A stretch of DNA of 32,199 nucleotides. It comes from Streptococcus suis YS56 (GTDB taxonomy: Bacteria; Bacillota; Bacilli; Lactobacillales; Streptococcaceae). Position 1 is the first letter of the stretch, and each line of letters begins with the position of its first letter. The notes beneath the pieces are model-generated. The model worked only from the letters and a program-made list of their open reading frames with translations, was not told the DNA's origin and made no database searches. Where the stretch lies: positions 1 to 32,199 of the forward strand of contig NZ_ALMY01000080.1 of NCBI RefSeq assembly GCF_000440115.1, in the 5' to 3' direction. This document shows positions 8,973-18,200 of this stretch, piece by piece. A program made the translations under genes and the position numbers.

Positions 8973-10107
8973 ATTTAAGAACGTTTCAAAAGTATTTGAA
9001 GACAGTGGAACAACTGTATTAAAGGATATTAGTTTTGAATTGGAAGAGGGGAAATTTTATACCCTTTTAGGAGCTTCTGGTTCAGGTAAATCAACGATTT
9101 TGAACATTATTGCTGGTCTATTGGATGCGAGTTCAGGTGATATTTATCTGGACGGTCAACGGATTAATGATGTTCCGACCAATAAACGGGATGTCCATAC
9201 TGTTTTCCAGTCCTATGCCCTTTTCCCACATATGACTGTCTTTGAAAATGTGGCTTTTCCTCTTAAATTACGAAAGGTTGACAAGGCTGAAATCGAACGC
9301 CGTGTGACAGAAGCCTTACAAATGGTCCGACTTTCTGGTTATGAAAATCGTTCCATTCAGAAATTGTCTGGTGGTCAACGCCAACGGGTTGCTATTGCAC
9401 GTGCGATTATCAACCAGCCTCGCGTTGTCTTGCTAGATGAACCACTTTCTGCCCTGGACTTGAAATTGCGTACAGAAATGCAGTACGAACTGCGTGAATT
9501 ACAACAACGTCTAGGAATTACCTTCGTCTTCGTTACCCATGACCAAGAAGAAGCCCTTGCTATGAGTGACTGGATTTTTGTCATGAATGAAGGTGAGATT
9601 GTCCAGTCTGGAACACCAGTGGATATTTATGACGAGCCAATCAACCATTTTGTTGCTACCTTCATCGGTGAATCCAATATCCTTCCAGGTCGCATGATAG
9701 AAGATTACTTGGTTGAGTTTAATGGCAAACGCTTTGAAGCTGTCGATGGTGGTATGCGACCAAACGAAGAAGTTGAAGTGGTCATTCGTCCCGAAGACTT
9801 GCAGATTACCCTTCCAGAAGAAGGCAAATTGCAGGTAAAAGTGGATACTCAGCTCTTCCGAGGGGTCCACTATGAAATCATCGCCTATGACGACCTTGGT
9901 AATGAGTGGATGATTCATTCAACCCGTAAGGCCATTGTGGGAGAAGTGATTGGTCTGGATTTTGAACCCGAAGACATTCATATCATGCGTCTCAATGAAA
10001 CAGAGGAAGAATTTGATGCCCGTATTGAAGAGTATGTGGAAGTGGAAGAAGTAGAAGATGGCTTGATTAACGCCATTGAGGAGGAACGCAATGAAGAAAA
10101 CCTCTAG
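8953..10107 (+). CDS. potA: Spermidine/putrescine ABC importer, ATP-binding protein PotA (TTG start)
   Basis: The ATPase subunit that powers polyamine uptake through PotB/PotC. The 384-residue product has Walker [10 protein letters not shown] (40-48), an LSGGQRQR signature, Walker [11 protein letters not shown], the VTHDQ switch, and a C-terminal TOBE regulatory region (about 275-350). I use the TTG at 8953, which gives the N-terminus [15 protein letters not shown] expected for streptococcal PotA. The GAAGGA Shine-Dalgarno (8936-8941) is 11 bases from this TTG but 4 bases from an ATG at 8946 in another frame, which opens only 8 codons. The C-terminus overlaps potB by 17 bases. Confidence 0.95.
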   Translation: MKKPIIEFKNVSKVFEDSGTTVLKDISFELEEGKFYTLLGASGSGKSTILNIIAGLLDASSGDIYLDGQRINDVPTNKRDVHTVFQSYALFPHMTVFENVAFPLKLRKVDKAEIERRVTEALQMVRLSGYENRSIQKLSGGQRQRVAIARAIINQPRVVLLDEPLSALDLKLRTEMQYELRELQQRLGITFVFVTHDQEEALAMSDWIFVMNEGEIVQSGTPVDIYDEPINHFVATFIGESNILPGRMIEDYLVEFNGKRFEAVDGGMRPNEEVEVVIRPEDLQITLPEEGKLQVKVDTQLFRGVHYEIIAYDDLGNEWMIHSTRKAIVGEVIGLDFEPEDIHIMRLNETEEEFDARIEEYVEVEEVEDGLINAIEEERNEENL

Positions 10108-10891
10108 GCTTTTTGCAATTCCCTATGCCCTATGGGTCTTTCTCTTTGTACTCGCACCTGTTGCCCTGATTATCTTCAAATCTTTCTTTGATATTCATGG
10201 TAATTTCACTCTGGCTAATTATCAAACCTACTTTAATTCGCCCAATATGACCTATCTGCGAATGAGTTTTAACTCCATTTTTTACGCAGGTATTATTACA
10301 CTGGTCACTCTTTTGGTATCCTATCCGACTGCCTATTTCTTGACCAAGCTCAAGCATAAACAGCTTTGGTTGATGCTCATTATTTTGCCAACCTGGGTCA
10401 ATCTTTTGCTGAAAGCCTATGCCTTTATTGGTATTTTTGGGCAACATGGTTCGGTTAATCAATTTTTAGAATTTATTGGTCTGGGTGCCCAGCAAATTCT
10501 CTTCACGGATTTCTCTTTTATTGCAGTTGCAGCCTATATCGAGATCCCCTTTATGATTTTGCCGATCTTTAACGCCTTAGATGATTTGGATAAAAACCTC
10601 ATCAATGCTAGTCGTGATTTGGGGGCAACTTCTTGGCAGACCTTTACAAAAGTTATTTTTCCTCTTTCCATGAATGGGGTCCGTTCTGGTGTTCAGGCGG
10701 TTTTCATTCCAAGTTTGAGCCTCTTTATGTTGACCCGTTTGATTGGTGGTAATCGAGTGATCACACTTGGTACAGCCATTGAGCAGCATTTCCTCACCAC
10801 ACAAAACTGGGGAATGGGTTCAACAATGGGTGTGGTCTTGATTTTGGCCATGCTCTTGATTATGTGGATGACGAAAGAGAGGAAGAAATAA
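10091..10891 (+). CDS. potB: Spermidine/putrescine ABC importer, permease PotB
   Basis: A 266-residue inner permease subunit of the polyamine importer, with about six membrane segments starting at [19 protein letters not shown]. The ATPase-contacting EAA-type loop is the segment [20 protein letters not shown]. An in-frame TTG at 10076 exists, but it overlaps the GAGGAGG ribosome binding site (10078-10084) that clearly serves the ATG at 10091. The gene overlaps potA by 17 bases, and its TAA shares one base with the potC ATG, pointing to translational coupling. Confidence 0.95.
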   Translation: MKKTSRLFAIPYALWVFLFVLAPVALIIFKSFFDIHGNFTLANYQTYFNSPNMTYLRMSFNSIFYAGIITLVTLLVSYPTAYFLTKLKHKQLWLMLIILPTWVNLLLKAYAFIGIFGQHGSVNQFLEFIGLGAQQILFTDFSFIAVAAYIEIPFMILPIFNALDDLDKNLINASRDLGATSWQTFTKVIFPLSMNGVRSGVQAVFIPSLSLFMLTRLIGGNRVITLGTAIEQHFLTTQNWGMGSTMGVVLILAMLLIMWMTKERKK

Positions 10892-11661
10892 TGAAGAAAT
10901 TTGCAAATATTTACTTAACAGTTGCCTTCCTCCTTCTTTACTTGCCCATTTTCTATCTCATTTTCTACGCTTTCAATGAAGGTGGAGATATGAATGGCTT
11001 TACAGGCTTTACCTTGGACCATTTTTCATCTATGCTTGGTGATAGCCGTCTGATGTTGATTTTGGCACAAACCTTTTTCTTGGCTTTCTTGAGCTCATTG
11101 ATTGCGACCATTATCGGAACCTTTGGTGCAATTTATATCTATCAGGCAAAACCTCGTTTCCAAAATGCCTTGCTATCTGTCAATAATATCTTGATGGTAG
11201 CACCAGACGTTATGATTGGGGCAAGTTTCCTGATTCTCTTTACTATGATTGGTTTTCAATTAGGCTTTGTTTCTGTCTTGCTTAGTCACATTGCCTTCTC
11301 AATTCCGATTGTCGTCTTGATGGTCTTGCCTCGTCTGAAAGAAATGAATGCAGATATGATTTCAGCAGCTTATGATTTGGGTGCAACCCAGCCACAAATG
11401 CTGAAAGAAATCATGTTGCCATATTTGACACCAGCCATTATTGCAGGCTATTTCATGGCCTTTACCTATTCCTTGGATGACTTTGCTGTGACCTTCTTTG
11501 TAACGGGAAATGGTTACTCAAACCTATCTGTTGAGATTTATTCTCGGGCTCGTCAAGGGATTTCATTGGAAATCAATGCCTTGTCAACTCTTGTCTTCCT
11601 CTTTTCAATCTTGTTAGTGGTGGGCTATTACTTTATCTCACGTGAAAAGGAGGCTGACTAA
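10891..11661 (+). CDS. potC: Spermidine/putrescine ABC importer, permease PotC
   Basis: A 256-residue permease that pairs with PotB. It has a first membrane segment near residues 5-28 (YLTVAFLLLYLPIFYLIFY) and the EAA loop SAAYDLGATQPQMLKEIMLP. The frame is open from 10864, but the ATG at 10891 overlaps the potB stop by one base (TAATG), has GAGAGG upstream, and gives the expected MKKFANIYL start. The same one-base TAATG junction is used again with potD. Confidence 0.95.
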   Translation: MKKFANIYLTVAFLLLYLPIFYLIFYAFNEGGDMNGFTGFTLDHFSSMLGDSRLMLILAQTFFLAFLSSLIATIIGTFGAIYIYQAKPRFQNALLSVNNILMVAPDVMIGASFLILFTMIGFQLGFVSVLLSHIAFSIPIVVLMVLPRLKEMNADMISAAYDLGATQPQMLKEIMLPYLTPAIIAGYFMAFTYSLDDFAVTFFVTGNGYSNLSVEIYSRARQGISLEINALSTLVFLFSILLVVGYYFISREKEAD

Positions 11662-12731
11662 TGAAACGATTGTATTCATTCTTTGTCGGTATTGTAGCCA
11701 TTATCCTTATTTTGTGGGGGATTAGTTATAAGTTAGAAGCTGATTCAACCCAAGGTACAACTGATAAACTTGTCATCTATAACTGGGGCGATTATATTGA
11801 TCCAGAATTGCTGGAAGAATTTACGGCTGAAACAGGTATTCAGGTGGATTACCAGACCTTCGATTCCAACGAATCCATGTACACTAAAATCAAGCAGGGT
11901 GGAACAACCTACGATTTGACAATCCCATCTGAGTATATGATTTCCAAAATGACGGAAGAAAATATGCTCATTAAACTTGATAAATCAAAGATTGAAGGTT
12001 TAGAGAATATTGATCCGCAATTTATGGGCTTGAGCTTCGATAAGAATAATGACTATTCTATTCCATACTTCTGGGGGACCTTGGGGATTGTTTACAATGA
12101 AACCATGGTTGAAAACCCTCCTCAAGAATGGGAAGATTTGTGGTCAGAGGAGTACCGTGATAATATCATGTTGATTGATGGTGTTCGTGAGGTCATGGGA
12201 TTTGGCTTGCAATCTTTGGGTTACAGCTTGAACTCTAAAAATCCTGCAGAGATTGAAGAAGCTGCTGAACATCTTTACAATTTGACACCAAATGTTAAGG
12301 CTATCGTAGCTGACGAAATCAAGGGCTACATGATACAAGATGCGGCAGCTATCGCAGTATCCTTCTCTGGAGAAACCAGTGAAATGTTGGATGGCAATGA
12401 AAATCTACGTTATGTCGTACCATCAAAAGGTTCAAACCTTTGGTTTGATAATATGGTTATTCCCAAAACAGCTAAGAACATTGATGGTGCCTATGCATTC
12501 ATGAGTTTTATGCTTCGTCCTGAAAATGCACTCCGAAATGCAGAATATGTTGGCTACTCAACACCAATTCCTGCAGCTAAAGCTATGCTAGATGAGGAGA
12601 CTCAGAACGACGAATCTTTCTATCCTTCAGAAGAAACGATGAGGAAGATGGAAGTTTATGATAATCTCGGACCAGAGATGCTTGGAATGTATAATGACCT
12701 CTATCTCCAATTCAAGATGTATCGGAAATAG
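11661..12731 (+). CDS. potD: Spermidine/putrescine-binding protein PotD
   Basis: The extracellular polyamine-binding subunit that delivers substrate to PotBC. The 356-residue protein has an N-terminal hydrophobic anchor (about 4-24) with no lipobox cysteine, so it appears to be membrane-tethered by an uncleaved or non-lipid signal. The binding-protein fold starts at KLVIYNWGDYIDPELL and includes YDLTIPSEYM, IPYFWGTLGIVYNE and NLWFDNMVIPKTA, which are PotD/PotF-type conserved segments. A strong AAAGGAGG precedes the ATG. In S. pneumoniae PotD is exposed and immunogenic; that is family knowledge only. Confidence 0.95.
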   Translation: MKRLYSFFVGIVAIILILWGISYKLEADSTQGTTDKLVIYNWGDYIDPELLEEFTAETGIQVDYQTFDSNESMYTKIKQGGTTYDLTIPSEYMISKMTEENMLIKLDKSKIEGLENIDPQFMGLSFDKNNDYSIPYFWGTLGIVYNETMVENPPQEWEDLWSEEYRDNIMLIDGVREVMGFGLQSLGYSLNSKNPAEIEEAAEHLYNLTPNVKAIVADEIKGYMIQDAAAIAVSFSGETSEMLDGNENLRYVVPSKGSNLWFDNMVIPKTAKNIDGAYAFMSFMLRPENALRNAEYVGYSTPIPAAKAMLDEETQNDESFYPSEETMRKMEVYDNLGPEMLGMYNDLYLQFKMYRK

Positions 12732-12763
12732 TCTGATTGGACAGGTAGCAATATAAATAAAAG

Positions 12764-12810
12764 AATGGGAGTGAGGTTCTTTACTAAGTACTTATTGCTC
12801 CCATTTTTTT
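12764..12810 (+). terminator. Terminator of the murB-potABCD operon
   Basis: AATGGGAG (12764-12771) pairs with CTCCCATT (12798-12805) across a 26-base loop, followed by an uninterrupted T run to 12810. Confidence 0.8.
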
Positions 12811-12844
12811 GTCATACATACTATAGAAAGGAAGGGAAATCCCG

Positions 12845-14383
12845 ATGGAAAATCACCGGAAAGAAGTTAGTTTTATTTCTCAATCAATCCTCTATTCGGT
12901 TCTGCGTGGTAGTTTAGTTGGCATTGTCGCTGGGTTAGTGGTCGTTGCATTTCGCTTAGCCATTGAAAAACTATTTTCTGTCTTTACACACCTCTATTCT
13001 CTGGCAACAGATAATGCAATCTATTTACTTCTTATTGGAGGGCTTTATCTGGTCATAGCTTTACTTGTTGGCAAGTTGATAAAAGACGAGCCAAATGCAA
13101 AAGGTTCTGGTATACCTCAGGTGGAGGCAGAACTAAAAGGAATTATGAATTTAAACTGGTGGTCAGTCCTTTGGAAAAAATTTATCGGCGGTGTTTTATC
13201 CATTGCATCTGGCCTAATGCTGGGGCGTGAAGGTCCCAGCATTCAACTAGGAGCTGTAACGGCTAAAGGTGTATCAGTTCTTCTTAAATCCAGTGAAATG
13301 GAAAGAAGGAGTTTGATTGCTAGTGGCGCTGCGGCAGGTTTGGCAGCAGCTTTCAATGCACCAATAGCAGGTCTTTTATTTGTTGTAGAGGAAGTCTATC
13401 ATCAGTTTTCGCGTCTGGTTTGGGTCTCAGCCTTAGCAGCTAGTATCACTGCGAACTTTATTTCCTTACATGTTTTTGGATTGACACCTGTTTTGCACAT
13501 GCCAGAGGATTTGCAGCTATTATCTCTTGACCAATATTGGATCTATATCTTACTTGGAGTTTTCCTTGGACTTGCTGGATATGTGTATGAAGTTGTTATC
13601 CTCAATATACAAGGTTTCTATACCCTCCTCTCAAAAATCATTCCTCTCCCAGTTCCATACTACAGTGTATTTGCCTTTTTGTTCATTATACCGATTGGTT
13701 ATTTTTTCCCTAATCTGTTGGGAGGCGGGCATCATTTGATTTTAGAGCTTCCATATTTGGAACAAGGACTACTGACATTGGCAATCCTGATTTTAATACG
13801 ATTTGTTTGGAGCATGATTTCCTATGGTTCTGGTCTACCAGGGGGCATCTTTTTGCCCATATTAACTTTAGGAAGTCTCCTTGGGCTTTTTGTTGCACGG
13901 TTCTTCCTTGAAATTGGTTTCATCAGTCAGGAGCAGATGCTATTGTTTATTGTATTGGGTATGGCAGGCTTTTTCGCAGCGATTTCCAAAGCACCTCTAA
14001 CTGCTATTATTTTAGTCACTGAAATGGTAGGAAGTTTGAATCAATTGATGGTCATCGGGTTGGTAGCTTTGAGTTCCTATGTGATGATGGATCTTTTAGG
14101 TGGCGCGCCGGTCTATGAAGCAATGTTGGAAAAAACTTTGCCAGAAGAAGTAGAACAGCAAGAACATATGACCTTAATAGAGGTTGTTGTCAACGAAACA
14201 TTGGATCAAATATTTGTTAGCGAGTTACGTTTGCCGGATTCATGCTTGATCACCAGTCAAATTCATCATGGTAAGTCAAGGATTGTGAAAGGAAATAGCC
14301 AACTTTTTATGGGTGATTCCTTACTCGTTGCAGTTCCAATCTCTCAAATCCATACCGTTCGTAGGATATTTGAGGGAGATTAG
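12845..14383 (+). CDS. ClC-family chloride transporter with C-terminal TrkA-C domain
   Basis: A 512-residue polytopic ClC protein. Anion-pathway motifs are GSGIPQVE, GREGPSIQLG with the gating glutamate E129, and GSGLPGGIFLP. E183 in VVEEVYHQF aligns with the proton glutamate E203 of E. coli ClC-ec1. Having both glutamates favours a proton/chloride exchanger over a channel; the GSGIP motif argues against the fluoride-specific branch. Residues about 430-512 look like a TrkA-C (RCK-C) ligand-binding domain, a frequent add-on in Firmicute ClCs. The gene stands alone, with GGAAGGG before the ATG and no clear promoter. Its 3' end abuts a dead transposase fragment. Confidence 0.92.
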   Translation: MENHRKEVSFISQSILYSVLRGSLVGIVAGLVVVAFRLAIEKLFSVFTHLYSLATDNAIYLLLIGGLYLVIALLVGKLIKDEPNAKGSGIPQVEAELKGIMNLNWWSVLWKKFIGGVLSIASGLMLGREGPSIQLGAVTAKGVSVLLKSSEMERRSLIASGAAAGLAAAFNAPIAGLLFVVEEVYHQFSRLVWVSALAASITANFISLHVFGLTPVLHMPEDLQLLSLDQYWIYILLGVFLGLAGYVYEVVILNIQGFYTLLSKIIPLPVPYYSVFAFLFIIPIGYFFPNLLGGGHHLILELPYLEQGLLTLAILILIRFVWSMISYGSGLPGGIFLPILTLGSLLGLFVARFFLEIGFISQEQMLLFIVLGMAGFFAAISKAPLTAIILVTEMVGSLNQLMVIGLVALSSYVMMDLLGGAPVYEAMLEKTLPEEVEQQEHMTLIEVVVNETLDQIFVSELRLPDSCLITSQIHHGKSRIVKGNSQLFMGDSLLVAVPISQIHTVRRIFEGD

Positions 14384-14429
14384 CATTTTTTTAGATTGTC
14401 TTAACAAAGAGATGAGAAAAGTCCCAATA

Positions 14430-14782
14430 TTATAATGTTTCCGTTGTCTGGTCAACTCTCTCAATTCAGGAATGATTTCATCGGGAACGAGACTCCGAGG
14501 AAGCGGACCAAGCCGCATTCATTTGGCAATCCAGTAAGTGTCTTTCTTGTCAGTTTTCTGACCTGTAATGGTCTTCATGTGGGCTGGTTGAGCAAGTATT
14601 AACTCGAAGTCACCGCAAAGAGAATGCTGGATAGGTCGCAAGTAAACACTTGTGTTTTCCATACCAATAGCTTCTGCATGCAATTGATTAAGAAAATCGT
14701 GGCAAGTACGTAGACCTTTAGTAGTTGTATCAAAGGTAGCTAAGTAACGCTTTGGACAAGTTGAGGGGAATACAAACGACAA
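14430..14782 (-). pseudogene. IS110-family transposase remnant
   Basis: On the minus strand the sequence reads as the N-terminal part of an IS110-type DEDD transposase (KRYLATFDTTTKGLRTCHDF, ILAQPAHMKTITGQKTDKKD, then RSLVPDEI and ELRELTRQRKHY). It is broken three ways. The usual GIDVSK start, which carries the first catalytic Asp, is replaced by FPSTCPK. An in-frame TGA (plus 14519-14521) follows WIAK. Homology stops after RKHY near 14432, leaving out the C-terminal half. Only about 350 bp of an element normally over 1 kb survive. Confidence 0.85.
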
Positions 14783-15218
14783 TATCGACTTGATTTACAC
14801 ATGATTATCTATGGCAATTCCTTCCTTCTTAAAATTAGAGAGCTTATCTACTGAATTTTAGTCATATTCTTGAGCGCATATTGTGGTTCTTATCAGTAGG
14901 GTGGAGCAGTTTTGTCATCATAATTAACATCAATAATGCACCAACCGCAAGACCCTCACTAGGTATATAGTCTTAGTGAGGGCTTTATGCTCATTCTCTT
15001 TATTCTGTGGGTAAGGACGGAGCCATCATGAATGTCTTGCTCACTCCCTTTTTAGTGTGCATTATCTGTATCTATGGTTATAGATATTATTGATAGCTAC
15101 TCATAGTTTGAAAAAATAACTGAATTTTCAGAATATACTTGCAATGCCGATAGTTTTATGTTTTAATATATTTATTGGTTTTGCCAATAATGAAGGAGAA
15201 AAACTAGGAGGAAAAGTT
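14783..15218 (+). promoter_or_regulatory. Non-coding upstream region of the subtilase gene
   Basis: No gene is visible in these 436 bases. They contain a terminator-like hairpin, CCCTCACTA (14953-14961) with TAGTGAGGG (14974-14982). There is also a palindrome, TATCTAT-GGTT-ATAGATA (15069-15086), that could be a protein-binding site. A weak promoter candidate is TTGCAA (15139-15144) with TTTAAT (15162-15167); TATACT at 15134-15139 is an alternative -10 with a poor 20-base spacing from TTGAAA. A strong AGGAGG at 15206-15211 precedes the start. Confidence 0.4.
14953..14985 (+). terminator. Terminator-like hairpin upstream of the subtilase gene
   Basis: A perfect 9-bp stem (14953-14961 with 14974-14982) and a short CTTT follow-on. 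The T tract is weak, so it could also be a leader structure or the leftover of an element boundary. Confidence 0.45.
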
Positions 15219-18200
15219 ATGAAAAAGAAAGAAACTTTCTCACTTCGGAAGTATAAAATTGGAACTGTGTCTGTTCTTTTGGGTGCAGTTTTTTTGTTTG
15301 CAGGTGCACCATCGGTAGCTGCAGATGAATTGACAAGCCTTGTAGAGACTAAGGTGGAAACAACTGTTCCTGACGCAATCATCAGCGAATCAGCCTCAGA
15401 AAGTCCCGTTGTCGAGGAGTTAGTTGACACTTCTGTGGAGGCTACCTCAACTGATGTAACCACTACAGATAATGAAGAGGAAACATCTGGCTCAGAAGCT
15501 CTTGAAAACATCACAAATGCAGAAGTAGAAACAACTCAACCAGCTGTAGAAACTCCAGCTATTTCAGAGAAAAAAGTAGAAGAAGAGGAGAAGCTTTCCG
15601 TAGCAGATGAGACTACTGCTATTACGAATCAGGAAGAAGCGAAACCACAAAACATTGATAGTAATACGATCATTACAGTACCTAAAGTTTGGGATAGTGG
15701 TTACAAGGGCGAAGGAACAGTAGTTGCAATCATAGATTCCGGTCTTGACGTTGACCACGATGTATTGCATATTTCAGACCTCTCAACTGCAAAATATAAA
15801 TCAGAAAAAGAGATAGAAGCAGCTAAAGAAGCAGCAGGAATTACCTACGGTGAATGGTTTAACGATAAGGTTGTATTTGGTTATAACTATGTTGATGTGA
15901 ATACTGTCTTGAAAGAAGAAGACAAACGTTCACACGGTATGCACGTAACAAGTATTGCCACAGGAAATCCGACACAACCAGTCGCTGGACAATTAATGTA
16001 TGGTGTAGCTCCTGAAGCGCAAGTCATGTTTATGCGTGTATTCTCAGACCTCAAAGCTACAACAGGTGCAGCATTGTACGTAAAGGCGATTGAAGATGCT
16101 GTAAAATTGGGTGCAGATAGCATCAACCTCAGTCTGGGAGGAGCTAATGGCTCTGTTGTTAACATGAATGAAAATGTGACTGCAGCAATCGAGGCTGCTC
16201 GTCGTGCAGGGGTTTCTGTTGTTATTGCAGCTGGTAATGATGGAACATTTGGTTCAGGTCATTCTAATCCGTCAGCCGATTATCCAGATTATGGCTTGGT
16301 CGGTGCTCCTTCAACAGCTCGCGATGCAATTTCTGTCGCTTCTTACAATAACACAACGGTTGGTAGTAAAGTAATGAATATCATTGGCTTAGAAAACAAT
16401 GCTGACTTGAATTATGGTAAGAGTTCGTTTGATAATCCAGAGAAAAGTCCTGTACCATTTGAAATCGGGAAAGAATATGAATATGTCTATGCGGGAATCG
16501 GTCAAGCTTCGGATTTTGATGGTCTAGATTTGACTGGAAAACTTGCACTTATCAAACGTGGAACGATTACCTTCTCAGAAAAAATAGCCAATGCAACAGC
16601 TGCAGGTGCAGTAGGGGTGGTCATTTTCAATAGTCGTCCAGGTGAAGCCAATGTAAGCATGCAACTTGATGATACAGCTATTGCAATTCCATCTGTCTTC
16701 ATTCCATTGGAATTTGGTGAAGCTTTGGTAGCTAACTCATATAAGATTGCGTTCAATAACGAAACAGATATTCGCCCTAACCCAGAAGCAGGTCTTCTTT
16801 CAGATTTTTCAAGTTGGGGTCTATCAGCGGATGGCGAGCTAAAACCAGACTTAGCTGCTCCAGGTGGTGCTATTTATGCAGCCATCAATGATAATGACTA
16901 TGCCAACATGCAGGGAACAAGTATGGCTTCACCACACGTGGCAGGAGCAGCCGTACTTGTAAAACAGTATTTACAGGCAACTTACCCTACTAAGTCCCCT
17001 CAAGAAATCGAAGCCTTAGTAAAACACTTGCTTATGTCTACTGCTAAAGCACATGTGAACAAAGAAACAACAGCCTACACTTCCCCACGCCAACAAGGTG
17101 CAGGTATCATCGATACTGCAGCAGCTATTTCTACAGGTTTATATTTGACTGGCGAAGATGGGTATGGCAGCATTACCTTGGGAAATGTTGAGGATACATT
17201 CAGCTTTACGGTCACACTTCATAACATTACAAACGAAGATAAGACTTTAAACTACTCAACACAATTAACAACGGATACTGTTCAAAACGGATTGATCACC
17301 TTGGCTCCACGTCTATTAGCAGAGATTCCTGGCGGTAAGGTGACTGTGAAAGCCAATTCAAGTACAACTGTTACAATTAATGTCGATGCATCAAGCTTTG
17401 CAGAAGAATTGACAGGTTTGATGAAAAACGGTTACTATCTTGAAGGTTTTGTTCGATTTACAGATGTAGCCGACGGCGGTGATATTGTCAGCATTCCATA
17501 CGTTGGTTTCCGTGGGGAATTCCAAAATCTAGCCGTTCTAGAAGAGCCAATTTACAATCTTATTGCCGATGGTAAGGGGGGCTTCTACTTTGAACCTGTT
17601 ACAGCACAGCCAAATACTGTTGACATTAGCCATCACTACACAGGTCTTGTTACAGGAAGTACGGAGTTAATCTATTCTACAGACAAACGATCTGACCTTG
17701 CGATCAAGACTCTTGGTACATTTAAAAATGAAGCAGGATACTTTGTTTTAGAGCTTGATGAGTCTGGTAAACCTCATTTAGCTATCTCGCCAAATGGGGA
17801 TAACAACCAAGATTCGCTCGCTTTCAAAGGTGTCTTCTTGAGAAATTATACTGATTTAGTCGCAAGCGTCTATGCTGCAGATGATACTGAGCGAACAAAT
17901 CCACTTTGGGAAAGTCAACCACAGTCAGGCAATAAAAACTTCTATAGTGGTGATCCTAAAAATCCAAAATCAAGCATTATTTATCCTACTGAATGGAATG
18001 GAACAGATAGTGACGGAAATGCTTTAGCAGATGGTAAGTATCAATACGTTTTGACCTACTCATCTGAAGTTCCAGGTGCAGCAGTACAAACTATGATTTT
18101 CGACGTTATCATCGATAGAGAATCACCAGTTATCACCACAGCTACCTATGATGAAACAAACTTTACATTTAACCCTCGTCCAGCCATTGAAAAAGGAGAA

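Noticed and set aside
9511..9918. 135-codon open frame on the minus strand inside potA
   Set aside because: It is fully antisense to a clear PotA coding sequence, has no ribosome binding site and resembles no family.
12828..12847. GGGAAATCCC palindrome at the clc start as an operator
   Set aside because: It is short and overlaps the ribosome binding site; chance is likely and nothing else supports a site.
15128..15514. 128-codon minus-strand frame over the sspA start
   Set aside because: It mirrors the Ser/Thr/Glu-rich propeptide of sspA; its own Ser/Val-rich composition is a shadow.
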